Positions 1 to 8,117 of a stretch of 64,000 bases of DNA are shown one piece after another; position 1 is the stretch's first letter, and each line of letters starts with the position of its first letter. The notes below the pieces were generated by a model. That model had not been told where the DNA came from, searched no databases, and saw nothing but the letters and a program-made list of their open reading frames with translations. The translations under genes were made by a program, and so were the position numbers. The stretch spans positions 159,775-223,774 of the forward strand of contig NZ_JACJJL010000004.1 in NCBI RefSeq assembly GCF_016899955.1, in the 5' to 3' direction. The stretch comes from Marseilla massiliensis. GTDB taxonomy: Bacteria > Bacteroidota > Bacteroidia > Bacteroidales > Bacteroidaceae.

Positions 1-530
1 TCGTCGAGGAAAGTGTATTTTCCGTCCCACTGGTCAATCACCCTGCGCCACGAAGCCCAGCCCCATATCGACATGTACGAGGTGAAGATGTAGTCGTAGG
101 GGCAGTCGTCGAGCCTCTCTTCGCTGTTGAAGCCCGACACCATCACTATCCTCTCGTCGTTCTCATAGCGGTCGAGCATCTCCTTGCAAAACGGGAAGAA
201 CGACTGCGAAGGCACGTCGTCGTCTTCGAGCACGATGCACTTGTCGGCCATCGAGAACGCCCACTTCTGCGAGATATACTCAGACGGGTCGCAGCCATAG
301 TTGCGTTGCTGGTACAGCCGCCGCACATCGCACTCCCAGTCGATGTCGTCCACCACCTCACGGCACTTCATGATGCCCTTCATGTCGCGCTCTCCCCTCG
401 GGCCGTCTTGGTAAAGGAACAGCCGCGAGGGGCGCGCACGGCGCACTTCGTCGAACACTTTCTTGAGCGAGTCGGGGCGGTTGAAGAACAGTATCAGCAC
501 CGCAACGTCAATCTTTGCCGGTTGTTTCAT
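1..530 (-). CDS. Glycosyltransferase family 2-like protein, partial (3' end outside window)
   Basis: The reverse strand from an ATG at 530 stays open to the window edge (about 176 codons), so only the N-terminal part is present. The start reads MKQPAKIDVAVLILFFNRP, a nucleotide-sugar-transferase-like opening. A downstream acidic motif, VLEDDDV, is the expected metal/nucleotide-binding DxD. The motif YMSIWGWASWRR is typical of the group often annotated as hemolysin activation protein, which is in fact GT-A-fold glycosyltransferases. It probably adds a sugar to a surface glycan, in keeping with the neighbouring polysaccharide genes. A well-formed promoter lies about 130 bp upstream inside a duplicated sequence. 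Acceptor and donor cannot be predicted. Confidence 0.75.
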   Translation of the reverse strand, partial: MKQPAKIDVAVLILFFNRPDSLKKVFDEVRRARPSRLFLYQDGPRGERDMKGIMKCREVVDDIDWECDVRRLYQQRNYGCDPSEYISQKWAFSMADKCIVLEDDDVPSQSFFPFCKEMLDRYENDERIVMVSGFNSEERLDDCPYDYIFTSYMSIWGWASWRRVIDQWDGKYTFLD

Positions 531-569
531 ATATGGTAACATTAGGTTTGATAGGAAGACGGCCCAGCC

Positions 570-669
570 ATTGCCGGGCGCAGCTTGTCTTTTGCAAAGA
601 CAATGCCAGCGAGAGCAATGTGAGCTTGCTCACTGATTGCCGAGCGCAGCTTGTCTTATGCAAAGATAA
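570..669 (-). repeat. Direct repeat (two ~34-bp copies) containing the promoter of the leftward glycosyltransferase gene
   Basis: Copies at 570-603 and 636-669 share the pattern ATTGCCGrGCGCAGCTTGTC then TTwTGCAAAGAyAA, offset 66 bp. Read on the minus strand, the 636-669 copy ends in a perfect TATCTTTG box (661-668), with TTG at 688-690 and 19 bp between. The other copy has TGTCTTTG and no proper partner. The repeat therefore looks like a duplicated transcription-start and leader segment for the gene that starts at 530. Confidence 0.6.
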
Positions 670-690
670 GAAAAGTAGGCGTATATTCAA
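661..690 (-). promoter_or_regulatory. Bacteroidetes-type promoter for the gene at 1-530
   Basis: The minus strand reads TTG (688-690), 19 bp, TATCTTTG (661-668). This matches the -33/-7 consensus used by the Bacteroidetes primary sigma factor. It predicts a leader of roughly 125 nt. Confidence 0.6.
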
Positions 691-754
691 AGCAAATAGC
701 AGTTATTTGTTGACAGTGCCCGTATTGTCAAGTCTTTTTCGTAAATTTGCGACC

Positions 755-1621
755 ATGAAAACGACAAATCACAAAGGAAGCCTGACGCTTGTGCCCGCAG
801 GCGGACTGGCCAACAGGATGCGGGCCGTGGCGTCTGCCTACCGGCTGTGCCTCGCCGTGGGCAGCCGGCTCCACGTGGTGTGGTTCCGCGACTGGGCACT
901 CAACGCGCCCTTCGCCGACATTTTCGAGCCTATCGAGGCACCGGGCATCGACCTGCGCGAGGCAGGCGTGGCCGACGCCATTGTCAACGGGCGCCCCCGC
1001 AGGCGCAACCTGTGGCTGCCGGCGCTGCCCCAGGCCCTGGCGTACCAACGGCGGATATACGAGAAAAGCGTCACGCCGCTCAAGCAGCGCGGCTTCGACT
1101 TCGAGGCGTGGGCCGCAGGGCGGCGGTGCTACATGAGCTGCTACCAGGAGTTCGGGGCATATCCCGACGACACCTACAGGCTGCTGTTCCGCCCTGTGGC
1201 AAGCGTGATGCGGAGCGTGGAGGCCAACGCCGGCCTCTTTGCCGACTACACCATAGGCATGCACATACGCCGCACCGACCACGGAGAGGCCACAGCCCAG
1301 AGCCCCACCTCGCTGTTCATCGAGGCCGGCAGGCGCGAACTGGCAGTCCACCCGGGCCTGAAGATATTCCTCGCCACCGACGACCAGGGGGTGAAAGCCG
1401 AGCTCACGGCAGAGTTTGGCGGCAGGGTCATCACGGCAGCGGCGGCGGCATCGCGCAGCAGCGCCGACGGCATCAGGGGCGGACTGGCAGACATGTACAC
1501 ACTGGCACGCACGCAGCGGATATACGGTTCGGCCGGAAGCTCGTTTTCGCCCATGGCCGCAAGGATAGGCGGAGTGGAGATGATAGAGGTTAGGGCCGGC
1601 CGCGTCAGGGAGCAATGCTGA
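755..1621 (+). CDS. Fucosyltransferase-like glycosyltransferase (GT11/GT23-type fold)
   Basis: A 288-residue protein with no membrane segment. The N-terminus has a glycine-rich nucleotide-sugar loop (VPAGGLANRMRAV, residues about 13-25). Residues 170-175 read HIRRTD, the basic HxRRxD motif that binds GDP-fucose in alpha-1,2-, alpha-1,6- and O-fucosyltransferases. Near the C-terminus GSAGSSFSPMAAR resembles the conserved Ser-Ser-Phe segment of those families. The start was placed at 755, although the frame is open upstream, because a signature domain begins there and a TAAATTTG box ends 5 bp before it. It probably transfers a deoxysugar to the local surface glycan; the exact donor is inferred from the motif only. 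It is oriented away from the partial glycosyltransferase gene at 1-530. Confidence 0.65.
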   Translation: MKTTNHKGSLTLVPAGGLANRMRAVASAYRLCLAVGSRLHVVWFRDWALNAPFADIFEPIEAPGIDLREAGVADAIVNGRPRRRNLWLPALPQALAYQRRIYEKSVTPLKQRGFDFEAWAAGRRCYMSCYQEFGAYPDDTYRLLFRPVASVMRSVEANAGLFADYTIGMHIRRTDHGEATAQSPTSLFIEAGRRELAVHPGLKIFLATDDQGVKAELTAEFGGRVITAAAAASRSSADGIRGGLADMYTLARTQRIYGSAGSSFSPMAARIGGVEMIEVRAGRVREQC

Positions 1622-1661
1622 CGCCGCCATCAACCCGCTGATAGCCAACCGGTTGGCCATA

Positions 1662-1749
1662 CGTGCCGTTTTGCAGTGCAAAACGGCACGTATGGCATTG
1701 TGAAACGGGCCGTTTCAGACGGTGAAACGGCCCGTTTTGCAGAGCGCCC
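1662..1749. repeat. 22-bp-period intergenic array A (4 units)
   Basis: Units begin at 1662, 1684, 1706 and 1728, exactly 22 bp apart, each starting CGnnnCG followed by a GTwT-type segment and a trailing GAAA/AAAA. The first two units together form a perfect 19-bp inverted repeat with a one-base centre (1658-1696). Units three and four pair in the same way with one mismatch. The array lies between convergent genes. Confidence 0.85.
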
Positions 1750-1784
1750 GCGCAGCCGCCCCGCGCAGGCGGCATCCCCGGCGG

Positions 1785-2795
1785 CTAATCCAACCGCTGG
1801 CCGCGCTCGAGCAGATAGCGGTAGTTGTAGGCCTGCATCAGCGGGTAGAGCAGGCTGCGGAGCAGGGCCACGGGGTCGGGCTCGTAGGTATAAAACAGCG
1901 TATGGCGGTATTTCACAAACAAGCGCACCATGCGCAGCAGCGGCAACAGGCCCCCGGAGCACTCGCACTCGAGCAGCCTCACGCCGTCGCGGCACACCCG
2001 GCTGTCAGACTTGATGGCCCTGAGGAAGTCGAGCCTGGGCCTGAAGTGCCACGCGATGTACTTTTTCATGCGGCCATAGTTGCAAACGGCCCACCACAGT
2101 ATGTAGGCCCCGTTGGCCGCAGAGCGCTCACGCCGCTTGTCGGGCACGATGTAAGTGTCCGACGTGGCACACCGCCTCTGGTGCACAAGCTCCCTGTCCA
2201 CCATCACTATGCTGTCGTAAGCAGCGGCCGTGATGCTCAGTATCACGTCATAATAAGTGCGGTTGAATATCTCGCCCTTGTGCGGGAATAGGTTCAGCAA
2301 CTCACGCCTGAAGAGCAGCGTGTGGCCCGGGAGCGACGAGAAGAGCAGCCTGAAGAGCCCGTAGTTAGGGCAGCGCCTGTCGTAGTTAAGGCTGATGCGG
2401 CTGTCGTTGCTGAACGGCACCGAACGGCACGTGCACAGCAACTTGCCGCCGATGGCGTCCATCTGCAGCCTTATCTTGTCGGGCTCCCAGATGTCGTCCT
2501 GGTCGCAAATGGCAATGTAGTCGCCCGTGGCAAGGGCCATTGCGCTGAAGAAGTTGGCGTTGACGCCCCTTCCGCCCTTGTTGACACACGGCTTTATGAT
2601 GCTGTTACGTGCAGCATATTCCTCCACAATGGCCATGGTGCCGTCGGTGGAGCCGTCGTCTTGTATGATTATCTCGTGCAGCCCGTATGTCTGGTTGAGC
2701 ACAGAGTCAAGCTGTTCGCGCAAATGCCGCTCCCCGTTGTAGGTGCACATAACAATAGAAACACGTTTACCCAATACGTCCATTACACTGTTCAA
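1785..2795 (-). CDS. Family 2 glycosyltransferase
   Basis: A 336-residue GT-A enzyme. VSIVMCTYNGERHLREQLDS at the N-terminus is the nucleotide-binding start of GT2, DDGSTDGT follows, and CDQDDIW (about residue 97) carries the DxD metal site. The C-terminal third is basic and has no clear membrane helix. An in-frame second Met at 2783 is an equally good start. It is closely similar in its N-terminal half to the GT2 at 14018-14986, so the two look like paralogues acting in the same glycan pathway. A TATCTTTG box lies on the minus strand at 2961-2968, predicting a 160-nt leader. Product specificity is unknown. Confidence 0.85.
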   Translation of the reverse strand: MNSVMDVLGKRVSIVMCTYNGERHLREQLDSVLNQTYGLHEIIIQDDGSTDGTMAIVEEYAARNSIIKPCVNKGGRGVNANFFSAMALATGDYIAICDQDDIWEPDKIRLQMDAIGGKLLCTCRSVPFSNDSRISLNYDRRCPNYGLFRLLFSSLPGHTLLFRRELLNLFPHKGEIFNRTYYDVILSITAAAYDSIVMVDRELVHQRRCATSDTYIVPDKRRERSAANGAYILWWAVCNYGRMKKYIAWHFRPRLDFLRAIKSDSRVCRDGVRLLECECSGGLLPLLRMVRLFVKYRHTLFYTYEPDPVALLRSLLYPLMQAYNYRYLLERGQRLD

Positions 2796-2960
2796 TTGTA
2801 GGATGTTATGTCAAGTAGCCTGATGCGGGGCAGCCGCCACCGTGCCCACAGCCATGCCACCGCCACCGCGATGGCCCCTGCCGGCCCGGCCCCGGGGCAC
2901 GCCTGCCCCACAAAGCCCGTAGCCCCCCGTGCCGGGGGCCGCCCGCCTGAATGTCGGGTG

Positions 2961-2968
2961 CAAAGATA
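2961..2968 (-). promoter_or_regulatory. -7 promoter box (TATCTTTG) for the GT2 gene
   Basis: The minus strand reads TATCTTTG followed by CA, the usual Bacteroidetes -7 sequence. No good TTG is seen 19-21 bp upstream, so only the -7 box supports it. Confidence 0.45.
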
Positions 2969-3043
2969 CTAAAACTTATCCGAACGGCCATGGCGCCACA
3001 GGCTTTTTGCCCCCGGGCGGCAGGCTAAGTGCAGATAATTTAT

Positions 3044-3051
3044 TAACTTTG
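3044..3051 (+). promoter_or_regulatory. -7 promoter box (TAACTTTG) for the membrane protein gene
   Basis: TAACTTTGCAG lies 27 bp before the ATG at 3078, giving a short leader. The -33 element is not clear. It is divergent to the box at 2961-2968. Confidence 0.45.
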
Positions 3052-3077
3052 CAGCCCGGAAATGTAAGTCATACCTT

Positions 3078-4394
3078 ATGAAAATCCCAAGACAGCTATG
3101 CCTGCGCCGCGAAGAGCGCTGGCCGGCCCTCGTGGCGCTGGCCGTCATCGTGGCGCTCAACGCGCTCATGGTGGGCAAATACTACGACGTGTTTGCCAAA
3201 AACATCCACGGCGGCTTCTGGGGCATGTTCACCGGCAAGTTCCATGTGTCGGGCTACGACCCCATCCTCTACCTTGTCATGTCGGTATGGCGGGTGCTTT
3301 TCAACGGCTTCCGCCATCCGCTGCTGCTGTGGATGCTCTACCCTGCGGCCTGCCTCAACGAGTGGCTCATGCCCATAGCGGGCATCAACTGCGCCCAACT
3401 GATAACGGCGGCCATGCTCACCGTGGCCGACTTCGCCTCGTTTGTTCTCTTCCACCGCCTGCTGCGCGACGTGGTGGGGCTCTGCCGGGCCGACACGGCG
3501 CTGCTCACGGCCCTGTTTTTCTCGTTCGCCTATGTGATGGTGCCCATGGTTGTGCCCGACCACTTCGCCTTCTCGCTGTGCCTGCTGCTGCTCACCCTCT
3601 ACGTGTGCGGCCGCCACATGCGCGACGGCACGCCGCTGTCGGCCCCGGCCGCCGCGCTGCTCATGGTGGTCACGGCTGGCGTAACGCTGAGCAACGGGGT
3701 GAAAGTGGCGCTCGGCCAGTGGATGGCCAACGGCCGGCGGTTTTTCGCTTGGCGCAACCTACTTGTGGCCATGGCCCTGCCCTCGGCGCTGCTGCTGTGG
3801 GCCGGCTTCAGCGTGGGGGGCGTGCCCCAGCCCAAGACCGACGCCGACCTGCAGCAGGAAAACGCCAACCTGCGCAAGAACAATATGCCCACCCACGCCG
3901 ACCACGGCGGCGAACCGATAAGCACGGTGGGGTTCATGAACTGGACCGACGCCACCACGTCGCGCCTTGACGCCGCCGTGGAAAACCTGTTCGGCGAATC
4001 CCTGCAGCTGCACAGCGACCATCTGCTGGGCGATGTGTGGATAGACAGGCCGGTGGTGGTGCGCTACAGCCTGGCCGCCAACTACGTGGTCGAGGCCGCG
4101 CTCGTGCTTCTCTTCGCGCTGGGGGCTTGGTGCGGGCGCCGCGAGCGGTTCGCTTGGCTGTGCCTTTCGTGGTTTGCGGTCGACATGGCGCTGTCGATGG
4201 GGCTCGGCTTCGCCATCAACGAGATATACATAATGGGCCCCCACTGGCTCTTCGTCATGCCAATATCCATGGCCTACGCCATGCTCAGGGCCAAAGGCGC
4301 CGCCCTGAAGGCCCTGCGGGTGGCCACGGGCTGCCTTGCCGCATGGCTGTGGGCATACAACGGCACGCTGTTTGTGGGCTTCATGCTGGGCTGA
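3078..4394 (+). CDS. Polytopic inner-membrane protein, DUF6080-like
   Basis: A 438-residue protein with about ten hydrophobic segments, for example residues 17-32 (PALVALAVIVALNALM) and several leucine/valine-rich stretches after residue 75. A soluble, charged loop lies between about residues 248 and 315. The opening, with a short basic tail, an EERW motif and then NALM.GKYYDVF, resembles from memory the Bacteroidales family DUF6080, which is often found in polysaccharide loci. That assignment is from recall, not a search. The architecture, a multi-TM protein with a large extracytoplasmic loop, would also fit a GT-C-type lipid-linked glycosyltransferase, but no catalytic motif can be named. 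It sits among glycosyltransferase genes. Confidence 0.6.
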   Translation: MKIPRQLCLRREERWPALVALAVIVALNALMVGKYYDVFAKNIHGGFWGMFTGKFHVSGYDPILYLVMSVWRVLFNGFRHPLLLWMLYPAACLNEWLMPIAGINCAQLITAAMLTVADFASFVLFHRLLRDVVGLCRADTALLTALFFSFAYVMVPMVVPDHFAFSLCLLLLTLYVCGRHMRDGTPLSAPAAALLMVVTAGVTLSNGVKVALGQWMANGRRFFAWRNLLVAMALPSALLLWAGFSVGGVPQPKTDADLQQENANLRKNNMPTHADHGGEPISTVGFMNWTDATTSRLDAAVENLFGESLQLHSDHLLGDVWIDRPVVVRYSLAANYVVEAALVLLFALGAWCGRRERFAWLCLSWFAVDMALSMGLGFAINEIYIMGPHWLFVMPISMAYAMLRAKGAALKALRVATGCLAAWLWAYNGTLFVGFMLG

Positions 4395-4406
4395 AACCAA
4401 TGCTCA

Positions 4407-4720
4407 CCAGATAAAATCCAAGAGGCTTTTTCAGGAGTGCTGGTGTACAGGAGTGCAGGAGTACAGACAATGGTTTAGTATATATTTTGGAGGCGGGAGG
4501 CAGTAGACGGGAGTACAGACAATAGTTATGGAAACATGGAAGCTGTGGGAGCATGGGGAAAGTGGTGCAGGAAGATAGTCAAATACCATTGTCTTAACTC
4601 CTTTACTCCCTAACTCCTTAACTCCTAAAAATACACTAAACTATTGTCTTTACTCCTAAAAACACACTAAACCATTGTCTGTACTCCTGCACTCCCGTAC
4701 TCCTTAACTCCTAAAAAGCC
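4407..4720. repeat. GGAGTTA-type intergenic element 1
   Basis: About 314 bp made almost wholly of short repeats of the form GGAGTnA / ACTCCTnA. Copies of the tag ACAATrGTTT, or its complement, occur several times. The left end reads CCAGATAAAATCC then GAGGCTTTTTCAGGAG; the right end is the complementary ACTCCTAAAAAGCCCCC. The element is therefore bounded by inverted ends and could fold into a long imperfect hairpin. It fills the gap between convergent genes. Similar elements lie at 13480-13840 and 49347-49576. Confidence 0.7.
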
Positions 4721-4724
4721 CCCG

Positions 4725-5399
4725 TCAGACGATGGCGCGGCGCAACTCTTCGATGTTGTCGCGGTACTTGCTGATGTCGCCCTTGAATATCGACGACGTG
4801 CCGGCGACAAAGATGCTGGCCCCGACATCGCGCAGCTTGCGGGCGTTGTCGGGCGTTATGTTGCCGTCAACCTCCATTATTATGTCCTCGCGGCCCTCGC
4901 GCCGCAGCAGCTCGGCTATCTTTGCGGCCTTGCGCATGGTGCTCGGCACAATCTTCTGGCCTGCAAACCCGGGGTTGACCATGAGCACATTGATGCCGTC
5001 GATATAGTCGAGCACCTCTTCAAGCGAGTTTATCGGCGTGGCCGGATTGATGGCCAGGAAGCGCTTGCAGCCGTAAGGAGCGAGCCAGTCGAGCACGCGC
5101 TGCACCTGGAAGCTGCTCTCGTAGTGTATAGAGACAATGTCGGTAGGCTCTATCCCTATCCATTGCAGCTTGTACTCCGGCTCCTTTATCATTAGATGCA
5201 GGTCGAGCGGTATGCCCGTGAGGCTGCGCAAGCCCCGTATGTAGTCTACGCCGAGCCCGAAGTTTGGCACGAATATGCCGTCCATGACGTCGATGTGGAG
5301 GCGCTCGACGCCCTCCTGCTCGAATATCTCGATGGTCTCCTTGAGGTTGACCAGGTCGGAGCACATCATCGAAGCCGATATCTCGCCTTTCCTTTCCAT
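4725..5399 (-). CDS. Ribulose-phosphate 3-epimerase family protein
   Basis: Interconverts ribulose 5-phosphate and xylulose 5-phosphate, or a related ketose phosphate. Length (224 residues from this start) and motifs fit the TIM-barrel family: HIDVMDGIFVPN (metal-binding His-Asp), DLHLMI, VNPGFAGQ (phosphate loop) and EVDGNI (catalytic Asp). The start at 5399 overlaps the stop of the dehydrogenase gene as TGATG, the usual translational coupling; in-frame Mets at 5408 and 5426 would enlarge the overlap. Being last in a licD - cytidylyltransferase - dehydrogenase operon, its likely job here is to supply the pentulose phosphate that the dehydrogenase reduces, rather than to serve the general pentose pathway. 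The exact sugar is inferred. Confidence 0.8.
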   Translation of the reverse strand: MERKGEISASMMCSDLVNLKETIEIFEQEGVERLHIDVMDGIFVPNFGLGVDYIRGLRSLTGIPLDLHLMIKEPEYKLQWIGIEPTDIVSIHYESSFQVQRVLDWLAPYGCKRFLAINPATPINSLEEVLDYIDGINVLMVNPGFAGQKIVPSTMRKAAKIAELLRREGREDIIMEVDGNITPDNARKLRDVGASIFVAGTSSIFKGDISKYRDNIEELRRAIV

Positions 5400-6409
5400 C
5401 AGTTCCATGTGGTCATTATCTTGCAATAGGGTTCTGAGTGGGCGCGCATTATCTCCAGGCCGCGCCCGAGTTCATTCTGGGCGAACACGTGGGTGACGAG
5501 CCTCTCGGGGCTGATGGCCCCCCGCGCTATGGCTTCGGCGGCCTCGGTCCAGTCGGACGGCTGCGCCCCGTGGTAAGAAGAGTTCCACGTGCCGCGCAGC
5601 GTGATCTGCTTGCGCAGCACGCGCCAGTAGACGTCTTGCGCCAGGGTGATGTCGCCCGACGGGTTGCCCATGAGCACGGCCGTGCCCCCCGGCGCCGTGA
5701 GCCCCACGGCCTGGGCCACAGCCCCGGGCGTGCCCACAGCCTCGATGGCCACGTCATAGCGGCCTGCACAGGCATCGGCGGCGGCCACTGCCGTCAGCCC
5801 CAGTCTCTCGACCATGCGCCGCTTGGCCTCGTTGCGCACCACCACGTCTGCCGTAGAGGCCCCGAGCATGCGGGCCCAGAGCGCCGCCCCGATGCCAATC
5901 ATGCCCGTGCCGACAACGCATGCCGACTGCCCGGTTGCCAGGCGGCTGCGCTTCACGGCATGCAGGGCCACGGCCAGCGGCTCGAGCATGGCCGCCACCG
6001 TTGGCGAGACGCCCTCGGGCAGCGGCAGGAGGTTCCACACCGGCACGGCCACAAGCTCGGCAAAGCCGCCGTCGCGGCGCGACCCCACATAGTCGTAATG
6101 GTCGCACATCTCGTAGTTGCCGGCCTCGCACTGCGGGCACCGGCGGCAGGGGATGAGCGGGAACACGCCAACCGGGCGCCCGCACAGCCCCCCGTCGGCG
6201 GGGCTGCCCACGCTCTCGACCACGCCAGAGAGCTCGTGGCCGGGTATGGTGGGGAAGTGGTAGGTGCCTTTGGTGAATATCCTCGGCACGTCGGAACTGC
6301 AAATGCCGGCAGCCTTGACTCTGACCAGGGCCCACCCCTCGGGGCACTCGGGCGTTGGGGCGTCTTCGTAACGCAGGTCGCCCACGGCGTGTAGTACGTA
6401 TGCTTTCAT
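5399..6409 (-). CDS. Zinc-dependent polyol-phosphate dehydrogenase (TarJ/GatD-like MDR family)
   Basis: A 336-residue medium-chain dehydrogenase. The catalytic zinc region CSSD and GHELSGVV, the structural-zinc cysteines CRRCPQCEAGNYEMC (residues about 93-107) and the Rossmann loop GTGMIGIG are all visible. The start at 6409 overlaps the upstream cytidylyltransferase stop as ATGA; the frame is open further upstream, but that part is the shadow of the other gene. Members of this family reduce ribulose 5-phosphate to ribitol 5-phosphate (TarJ) or oxidise galactitol 1-phosphate (GatD). Coupling to a cytidylyltransferase and a LicD enzyme favours the synthetic role, making a pentitol phosphate for CDP activation. 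Direction and substrate are inferences from context. Confidence 0.8.
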   Translation of the reverse strand: MKAYVLHAVGDLRYEDAPTPECPEGWALVRVKAAGICSSDVPRIFTKGTYHFPTIPGHELSGVVESVGSPADGGLCGRPVGVFPLIPCRRCPQCEAGNYEMCDHYDYVGSRRDGGFAELVAVPVWNLLPLPEGVSPTVAAMLEPLAVALHAVKRSRLATGQSACVVGTGMIGIGAALWARMLGASTADVVVRNEAKRRMVERLGLTAVAAADACAGRYDVAIEAVGTPGAVAQAVGLTAPGGTAVLMGNPSGDITLAQDVYWRVLRKQITLRGTWNSSYHGAQPSDWTEAAEAIARGAISPERLVTHVFAQNELGRGLEIMRAHSEPYCKIMTTWN

Positions 6410-7107
6410 TTCTTTCTTGCTTTGATGATGGTCTTGAAGTTGCTCAAGTCCTCGGGTGTGGTAATCTTGAAGTTCATCGGGTCGCCCTCGATGATGCGGC
6501 AACTGAGGCCCGACTTGAATGCCAGTTCGGTGCTGCCGTTTATTTTCATCAGCTCTGCGGCGTCCATGGCGCGGTGGGCCGCCAGGTACTTGGCGAGCCT
6601 GAACGCCTCGGGCGCCTGCCCGGCCCACAGCTTGCTGCGGTCGAGCAGCGCCGTGATGGTGGTGCCGTCGTCGCTGAGGTAGGTTGTGTCTTTCACCGCT
6701 ATGGCCGGCATCACGGCGTCGGCCGCGGAGCAGGCAGCGAGGCACCGGCCTATGAGGTCGGCGCCGACGAGCGGCCGTGCGCCGTCGTGCACGATGACCA
6801 GGTCGGCGTCGCCGGTGGCCGACCGTGCCGCCACCTCAAGCGCATTGAATATGGAGTACTGCCTGGTCTGGCCGGCCGGGGCCAGGCTCACGGGCTTTTC
6901 GGGGCAGAGGCGGGCGGCAAGGCCGGCCACGAAGTAGCGCCACTGGTCGGCCACGGCCACCACTATGGCGTCGATGTCGGGGTGGGCGGCAAAGGCGGCG
7001 AGGCTGTAGCCCAGCACCGGCATGCCCTCTACCTCGACATACTGCTTGGGCATGTCGATGCCCATGCGGCTGCCCACGCCACCTGAGAGTATGATTGCTA
7101 TGTTCAT
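6406..7107 (-). CDS. Polyol-phosphate cytidylyltransferase (IspD/TarI family)
   Basis: Transfers CMP from CTP to a polyol phosphate. The 233-residue protein opens with MNIAIILSGGVGSRMG and PKQY, the CTP-binding signature shared by IspD and TarI, followed by VHDGARPLV and the C-terminal ITTPEDL. From sequence alone IspD (isoprenoid synthesis) and TarI (ribitol 5-phosphate) cannot be separated with certainty. Its place between licD and a polyol-phosphate dehydrogenase, with the overlap ATGA to the latter and a 21-bp gap to the former, makes TarI-type chemistry giving a CDP-pentitol much more likely than the MEP pathway. Confidence 0.75.
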   Translation of the reverse strand: MNIAIILSGGVGSRMGIDMPKQYVEVEGMPVLGYSLAAFAAHPDIDAIVVAVADQWRYFVAGLAARLCPEKPVSLAPAGQTRQYSIFNALEVAARSATGDADLVIVHDGARPLVGADLIGRCLAACSAADAVMPAIAVKDTTYLSDDGTTITALLDRSKLWAGQAPEAFRLAKYLAAHRAMDAAELMKINGSTELAFKSGLSCRIIEGDPMNFKITTPEDLSNFKTIIKARKK

Positions 7108-7128
7108 TTTCTTTGCTGTTTGCTGTGC

Positions 7129-7938
7129 CTACGCCATCAGTTCGGGCATTATGAACACAGAGTGGAACACACGTTTCTCCTCGGGCGGCACCTGCATGTA
7201 GTCGCCGTAGAGGTCGCGCAGGTAGGCATCGGGGTTGGCAGGGCCCAGAAACCGCTTGCCCTCAAACTCGACCTCAGTGAGCGGGAACACGCTGTCCTTG
7301 CGGTGCATGATGCCGTAACCGTTGTTGGTGGGTATGTTGCCGATGTACGTGCCCTTTGGCTTCAGCGCGCACGCGGCCGCCCACAGCGCGCTGTATGCCG
7401 CATACTTGCCCCCGAACCAGAACAGCTCGGCCGCGGCGCGCACGCTGTAGTGGTGGGCCTTGTGCAGTATTGAGTTGCTCTTTGATATGCCCTTGGTGAT
7501 GCGCTTGACGAAACCGCGGCTCACGGTGGGGTAGTCTTCAAAGGGGAACACGTCGACATAGAGCCCTTTCTGGTAGCCGGCGGCGAAGTTGTCGCCCGCC
7601 TCGATGTAGAAGGAGTTCATGTCGCGCACCTTCACGATGGGCAGCTCCACCTCGGGGTCGGTGGCCCTTGTCTGCAGGAACAGGTCCGGCGGCAGTTCGC
7701 CGGCAGCCTCGGCGGCAAACCGCTCCATGTCTTCGCGCCGCATGGCTATGTCGATGTCGTCGTCCCAGGGGATGAAGCCCCCGTGGCGCACGGCCCCGAG
7801 CAGCGTGCCGCCGTCGAGCCAGTAGCTGATGGAATGGCGGCGGCATAGGCGGTCTATTTCCTCAAGTATGTCGAGCTGCTTAAGCTGGCACACCCTGAGG
7901 TTGCGCCTGTTGTATTCTTCGAGATATCTATTCTTCAT
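7129..7938 (-). CDS. LicD-family phosphotransferase
   Basis: LicD enzymes move phosphocholine or, in the fukutin branch, ribitol phosphate from a CDP donor to a glycan. The 269-residue protein has the defining motif YWLDGGTLLGAVRHGG followed by PWDDDIDIA (about residues 41-67), whose acidic residues bind metal and the CDP donor. VDVFPFEDYP follows. The start at 7938 (MKNRYLEEYN) was preferred to 7995, because the extra 19 residues have no family look. It heads the four-gene operon that ends at 4725; a TAAATTTG box lies upstream at 8033-8040. No choline kinase or choline transporter is nearby, which argues for a pentitol-phosphate substrate made by the downstream genes. Confidence 0.85.
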   Translation of the reverse strand: MKNRYLEEYNRRNLRVCQLKQLDILEEIDRLCRRHSISYWLDGGTLLGAVRHGGFIPWDDDIDIAMRREDMERFAAEAAGELPPDLFLQTRATDPEVELPIVKVRDMNSFYIEAGDNFAAGYQKGLYVDVFPFEDYPTVSRGFVKRITKGISKSNSILHKAHHYSVRAAAELFWFGGKYAAYSALWAAACALKPKGTYIGNIPTNNGYGIMHRKDSVFPLTEVEFEGKRFLGPANPDAYLRDLYGDYMQVPPEEKRVFHSVFIMPELMA

Positions 7939-8032
7939 CACACTTCGGTTTGCAGGCTGCGCCGACACGGTGAACCGGGCCTGCCTGTCGGCCACTGCGG
8001 CTGCCGGGCGGCTGTGCGCTGCTTATCTCGTG

Positions 8033-8040
8033 CAAATTTA
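8033..8040 (-). promoter_or_regulatory. -7 box (TAAATTTG) for the licD operon
   Basis: The minus strand reads TTAAATTTGCACG about 95 bp before the licD start. The -33 partner is not obvious. Confidence 0.45.
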
Positions 8041-8117
8041 ATAAAAATGTTTGAAGTCTGAAACAAAAATGGCGTTTTTGCTCTGCGCCACTGCCGCTAT
8101 TGGCGCCCTGCGAGCCC

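Noticed and set aside
728..1681. 317-codon minus-strand frame opposite the fucosyltransferase-like gene
   Set aside because: The plus-strand protein has a clear HIRRTD motif and glycine loop; the minus-strand translation has no coherent features.
6406..7107. Cytidylyltransferase as IspD of the isoprenoid (MEP) pathway
   Set aside because: Sequence alone allows it, but operon overlap with a polyol-phosphate dehydrogenase and a LicD gene makes a TarI-like role more probable. Kept as an alternative, not as the call.
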